A DNA stretch of 64,000 bases, from NCBI GenBank assembly GCA_944377405.1, contig CALWES010000002.1, positions 1-64,000 on the forward strand, given 5' to 3'. The position numbers and the translations under genes were made by a program. Source of the DNA: an uncultured Lachnospiraceae bacterium. Lineage in GTDB: Bacteria; Bacillota; Clostridia; Lachnospirales; Lachnospiraceae. The notes under the pieces were generated by a model. The model worked only from the letters and a program-made list of their open reading frames with translations. It made no database searches and was not told the origin of the DNA. Positions 61,500-64,000 of this stretch are shown piece by piece; position 1 is the first letter of the stretch, and the number at the start of each line of letters is the position of its first letter.

Positions 61500-62208
61500 G
61501 GCTCTCCAGGGCCTCCTTTCCTTCGATCCGTTTTTTAAAGATCACCAGCAGTACCAGGCTCAGGCTGAGGGCCGGCAGCATGAAATTGTCGGGTCCCAGG
61601 AGAAGCAGGCACAAAAGTCCTGAAAAAAGTCCGATATACATGGGCAGGTGACTTTTGAATTCCAGCCACTGGTTTACGAAGATGCAGACAAAGAGGCCGG
61701 TGGCGGCAAAATCGATGCCGGAAAGATCCAGGGGGATCATGTCTCCGAAAGCGGCTCCGATGACGCCTCCTGCGATCCAGGACAGATGGCAGAGCACCGC
61801 GCTCCAGAGGTCGCAGCGTACCGGGTCCACATCCGGCGGGTAGTTGGTGCTGCAGAACACACAGTAGACCTCATCGGGAAAGGCAAAGATCATATAGGGA
61901 TAGAGCTTTCCCTGACGCTTGAAGCGCTCCGTGAAGCCAATGCCGTAAAACATGTATCTGGAGTTGATCAGAAAGGCCGAAGCCGCCATGACCAGAAGGG
62001 GCGTATGGGCCACGATCATGGGGACCAGGGCGATCTGAAGGGAACCGGAATAGATGAATATGGAGGCCAGCAGGGCATGGAGCCAGGTGTAACCCGCTTC
62101 CTGCATCATGATGCCGAAGGCAAAGCCCACCACAAGGTAGGAGAAAATGATGGGAAGCACCTGCCGGAAGGCATAAAAGAAGGTTTTTTTCTGATGATAA
62201 ACGCTCAT
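61489..62208 (-). CDS. azlC: Branched-chain amino acid exporter subunit AzlC
   Basis: AzlC family large subunit, 239 residues, about seven or eight hydrophobic helices. The family pattern is seen in SYLVVGFAFGIMMQEAGYTW, YSGSLQIALVPM and NSRYMFYGIGFTERFKRQGK, followed by DEVYCVF. It pairs with the overlapping azlD gene. No regulator such as AzlB/Lrp is adjacent. Substrate range in this organism is inferred from family only. Confidence 0.92.
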   Translation of the reverse strand: MSVYHQKKTFFYAFRQVLPIIFSYLVVGFAFGIMMQEAGYTWLHALLASIFIYSGSLQIALVPMIVAHTPLLVMAASAFLINSRYMFYGIGFTERFKRQGKLYPYMIFAFPDEVYCVFCSTNYPPDVDPVRCDLWSAVLCHLSWIAGGVIGAAFGDMIPLDLSGIDFAATGLFVCIFVNQWLEFKSHLPMYIGLFSGLLCLLLLGPDNFMLPALSLSLVLLVIFKKRIEGKEALESHEA

Positions 62209-62281
62209 GGATCCATATCCCTTTCATTAACGCACACGAAAAAAATATTATAACACTTTCGCTTAAAAAGCAAGAACAGTA

Positions 62282-62309
62282 TTTACAAATACAGCCGTTC
62301 ATGTATAAT
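62282..62309 (+). promoter_or_regulatory. Promoter of the CofE-like gene
   Basis: TTTACA (62282-62287), a 16-base spacer and TATAAT (62304-62309). Transcription should begin near 62316, at the first base of the leader stem described next. Confidence 0.7.
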
Positions 62310-62316
62310 CTATATG

Positions 62317-62425
62317 TTTGGGAATCCTGCCTTTACCGGCGGCTTCCCGGACGGATACAAGGCTTCGGAGAAGGCTTACTAAGCAGCTAATGACATTTTC
62401 CTGCAGGGCTTCAGCGGATCCCAAA
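62317..62425 (+). promoter_or_regulatory. Structured leader, possible riboswitch of unknown class
   Basis: TTTGGG-A-ATCC (62317-62327) pairs with GGAT-CCCAAA (62416-62425), giving a 10-bp closing stem with one bulged A around about 88 bases that include further short pairings. It starts at the predicted transcription start and ends 38 bases before the start codon. I could not match it to the tetrahydrofolate, ZTP, SAM, cobalamin, Moco or GEMM consensus patterns I know. Confidence 0.45.
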
Positions 62426-62463
62426 GCGGCAACTCCATTATTTTCAAAAAGAGAGGTAACACA

Positions 62464-63654
62464 ATGAGAACTGTCGGAACCGTATCAAGAGGCGTCAGAT
62501 GTCCTATCGTAAAGGAAGGAGACGATCTGGTAAAGATCGTAACGGAGTCCATCCTTCAGATGGGCAAAGAGGAGCACATCACCTTCCATGAGAAGGACGT
62601 GGTGGCTGTGACTGAGGCAGTGGTAGCCCGGACCCAGGGAAATTATGCAGGCATTGAGGATATTGCGGAAGACTGCCGGAACAAATTCGGCTGCGATACC
62701 ATCGGCATCGTATTCCCCATCATGAGCAGAAACAGGATCGCCATCTGCCTGAAGGGCATCGCAAAGGCATTCAAGAAGGCCTACATCCTTATGAGCTATC
62801 CTTCCGATGAGGTGGGAAATCATCTCTTCGATGAGGAACTTCTGGACGAGAAGGGCGTAAATCCCTATTCAGACGTACTGGATGAGAAGCGTTACAGAGA
62901 TCTTTTCGGCTATGAGAAGCACCCCTTTACCGGAGTGGATTACGTGGAATATTATACGGAGCTTTTCCGTGCTGAGGGCTGCGAGCCGGTATTCATTTTC
63001 GCAAATGACTGCCGGGAGGTCCTGAAATATACAAAGAACGTGCTTTGCTGTGACATTCATACCAGGGAGCGCTCAAAGCGCCGTCTGCTGGCTGCAGGAG
63101 CTGAGAAAGTCCTGACCCTGGCGGACATCATGAACGCCCCGGTAAACGGCAGCGGCTGCAATGAGACCTATGGCCTTTACGGCTCCAATAAGGCAACGGA
63201 GGACCGGGTGAAGCTGTTCCCCAGAGACTGCCAGAGCTTCGTGGATAGCCTGCAGAAGAGCCTGCAGGAGGCTACGGGCGTGAAGATGCACTGCATGATC
63301 TACGGAGACGGTGCCTTTAAGGACCCCGTTGGAAAGATCTGGGAGTTGGCGGATCCGGTGGTAAGCCCGGCCCATACAGAGGGACTGATGGGAACACCGA
63401 ATGAGCTGAAGCTGAAGTTCCTGGCAGACAACGACTTCAAGGAGCTCAGCGGTGAGGCGCTGCAGCAGGCCATGAAGCGGGCCATCGGCGAAAAGTCCGG
63501 AAGCCTGGTAGGAAACATGGCTGCCCAGGGAACCACCCCGAGACGCCTTACGGACCTGATCGGATCCCTGTGCGATCTGACCTCCGGTTCCGGAGACAAG
63601 GGTACCCCCATCGTATTCATTCAGGGATACTTCGATACCTACGCAGCTGAATAA
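62464..63654 (+). CDS. CofE/FolC2-like gamma-glutamate ligase
   Basis: Protein of 396 residues of the coenzyme F420-0:L-glutamate ligase (CofE, COG1478) family. The ATG follows AGAGAGGTAAC. The family core is visible (TVSRGVRCPIVKEGDDLVKI; DVVAVTEAVVARTQGNYAGI; IGIVFPIMSRNRIAICLKGI). Clostridia are not known to make F420. Related proteins in chlamydiae can act as an alternative folylglutamate synthase (FolC2), so a role in folate or another glutamylated cofactor is more likely; this is inference. A structured leader precedes it and a strong terminator follows. Confidence 0.75.
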   Translation: MRTVGTVSRGVRCPIVKEGDDLVKIVTESILQMGKEEHITFHEKDVVAVTEAVVARTQGNYAGIEDIAEDCRNKFGCDTIGIVFPIMSRNRIAICLKGIAKAFKKAYILMSYPSDEVGNHLFDEELLDEKGVNPYSDVLDEKRYRDLFGYEKHPFTGVDYVEYYTELFRAEGCEPVFIFANDCREVLKYTKNVLCCDIHTRERSKRRLLAAGAEKVLTLADIMNAPVNGSGCNETYGLYGSNKATEDRVKLFPRDCQSFVDSLQKSLQEATGVKMHCMIYGDGAFKDPVGKIWELADPVVSPAHTEGLMGTPNELKLKFLADNDFKELSGEALQQAMKRAIGEKSGSLVGNMAAQGTTPRRLTDLIGSLCDLTSGSGDKGTPIVFIQGYFDTYAAE

Positions 63655-63690
63655 AGGACATTCGGCAACTGAATAAAGAGTTATGAGTGA

Positions 63691-63730
63691 CTGCTTCGGG
63701 GCATTTGGGTGCTCTGGAGCAGTTTTTTTT
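63691..63730 (+). terminator. Terminator after the CofE-like gene
   Basis: CTGCTTCGGGGCA (63691-63703), loop TTTGGG, TGCTCTGGAGCAG (63710-63722): 13 pairs including G-U pairs, followed by eight T. The T-run overlaps the -35 box of the next promoter. Confidence 0.88.
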
Positions 63731-63757
63731 GACAAATTCGGATAAATGGTGTAAATT
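63729..63757 (+). promoter_or_regulatory. Promoter of the gene at the window's right edge
   Basis: TTGACA (63729-63734), a 17-base spacer and TAAATT (63752-63757), 50 bases upstream of the start codon at 63808. Confidence 0.7.
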
Positions 63758-63807
63758 GAAGCTGTATTTATTTGCGATTCACTTCTGAAGAAAGCAGGAT
63801 TTTGTTT

Positions 63808-64000
63808 ATGGAAAACAAAATCTATCAAAGCGAGTCCGATAGGATCCGTTTATGGACGGCGCAGTCGGACCCGGTCATTTCCTGCATCCAAAAAGACGGA
63901 AGATCCCTTGTAAAAAAAGAATATATCGATAAAAAATACGGAGAAAGCGCCTGGGTGTTCCAAACCGCCTATGGCTTTTTCAGGGAATATGGCGCCACGC
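63808..64000 (+). CDS. 5' part of a gene, possibly DUF3841-like
   Basis: Truncated by the window edge; 64 residues are visible, beginning MENKIYQSESDRIRLWTAQS. AGGA lies 9 bases upstream of the ATG at 63808. The RLWTAQS...VISCIQKDG pattern followed by an aromatic-rich segment resembles the start of DUF3841 proteins, whose function is unknown. Too little sequence is present to be sure. Confidence 0.5.
   Translation, partial: MENKIYQSESDRIRLWTAQSDPVISCIQKDGRSLVKKEYIDKKYGESAWVFQTAYGFFREYGAT

Overview
The window looks like a chromosomal segment of a gut Lachnospiraceae (Bacillota, Clostridia). The GC content is moderately high, ribosome binding sites are strong AGGAGG types, and the gene families are typical of that group: hrcA-grpE-dnaK-dnaJ with CIRCE, an SH3/glucosaminidase wall hydrolase, a cohesin-type surface protein, lipoproteins with Ala/Glu/Thr-rich linkers, YitT, DUF368 and YigZ proteins, and a bilirubin-reductase-type bilRS pair. 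Genus cannot be fixed from sequence reading alone.

Layout. Positions 1-7650 are accessory DNA. They hold a 1443-residue surface adhesin (Cys/His-rich head, beta-helix, four 219-bp InlB-type repeats, wall-binding tail), two small genes of the kind found on integrative elements, and a LuxR-type regulator, all on the minus strand. An AT-rich broken ankyrin gene follows, then a degenerate 52-nt repeat array and a 13-bp tandem repeat. Positions 7646-12631 carry a TetR regulator divergent from an MMPL-type exporter and a secreted coiled-coil protein. From 12740 to 33414 the genes are mostly core and on the plus strand: 3D-domain protein, hemW, heat-shock operon, YitT, L,D-transpeptidase, ApbE, YprB-like nuclease, LysR regulator, ruvB, zapA, a U32 protein split into two overlapping frames, an FtsW/RodA-PBP pair and a Nudix hydrolase.

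A candidate small RNA (about 33534-33697) separates these from the minus-strand bilR-bilS operon (33741-35401). Next come two surface proteins, clpC, radA, a transaldolase-like aldolase, a DUF368 transporter, a Crh/HPr-like protein behind a structured leader, two COG0523 GTPases, an EamA transporter, YigZ and a TPR protein. An iron/polyamine/phosphonate-class ABC transporter operon ends in a metallophosphatase (51220-55794). Then bipA, surE, two lipoproteins that each carry an internal domain duplication, azlCD, and a CofE/FolC2-like glutamate ligase behind an unassigned structured leader.

Most worth following up: bilRS, which should turn bilirubin into urobilinogen; the candidate small RNA; the phased 52-nt repeat array; a 15-bp long-range pairing that could mask the start of the ABC substrate-binding lipoprotein; and the leaders upstream of the HPr-like and CofE-like genes.
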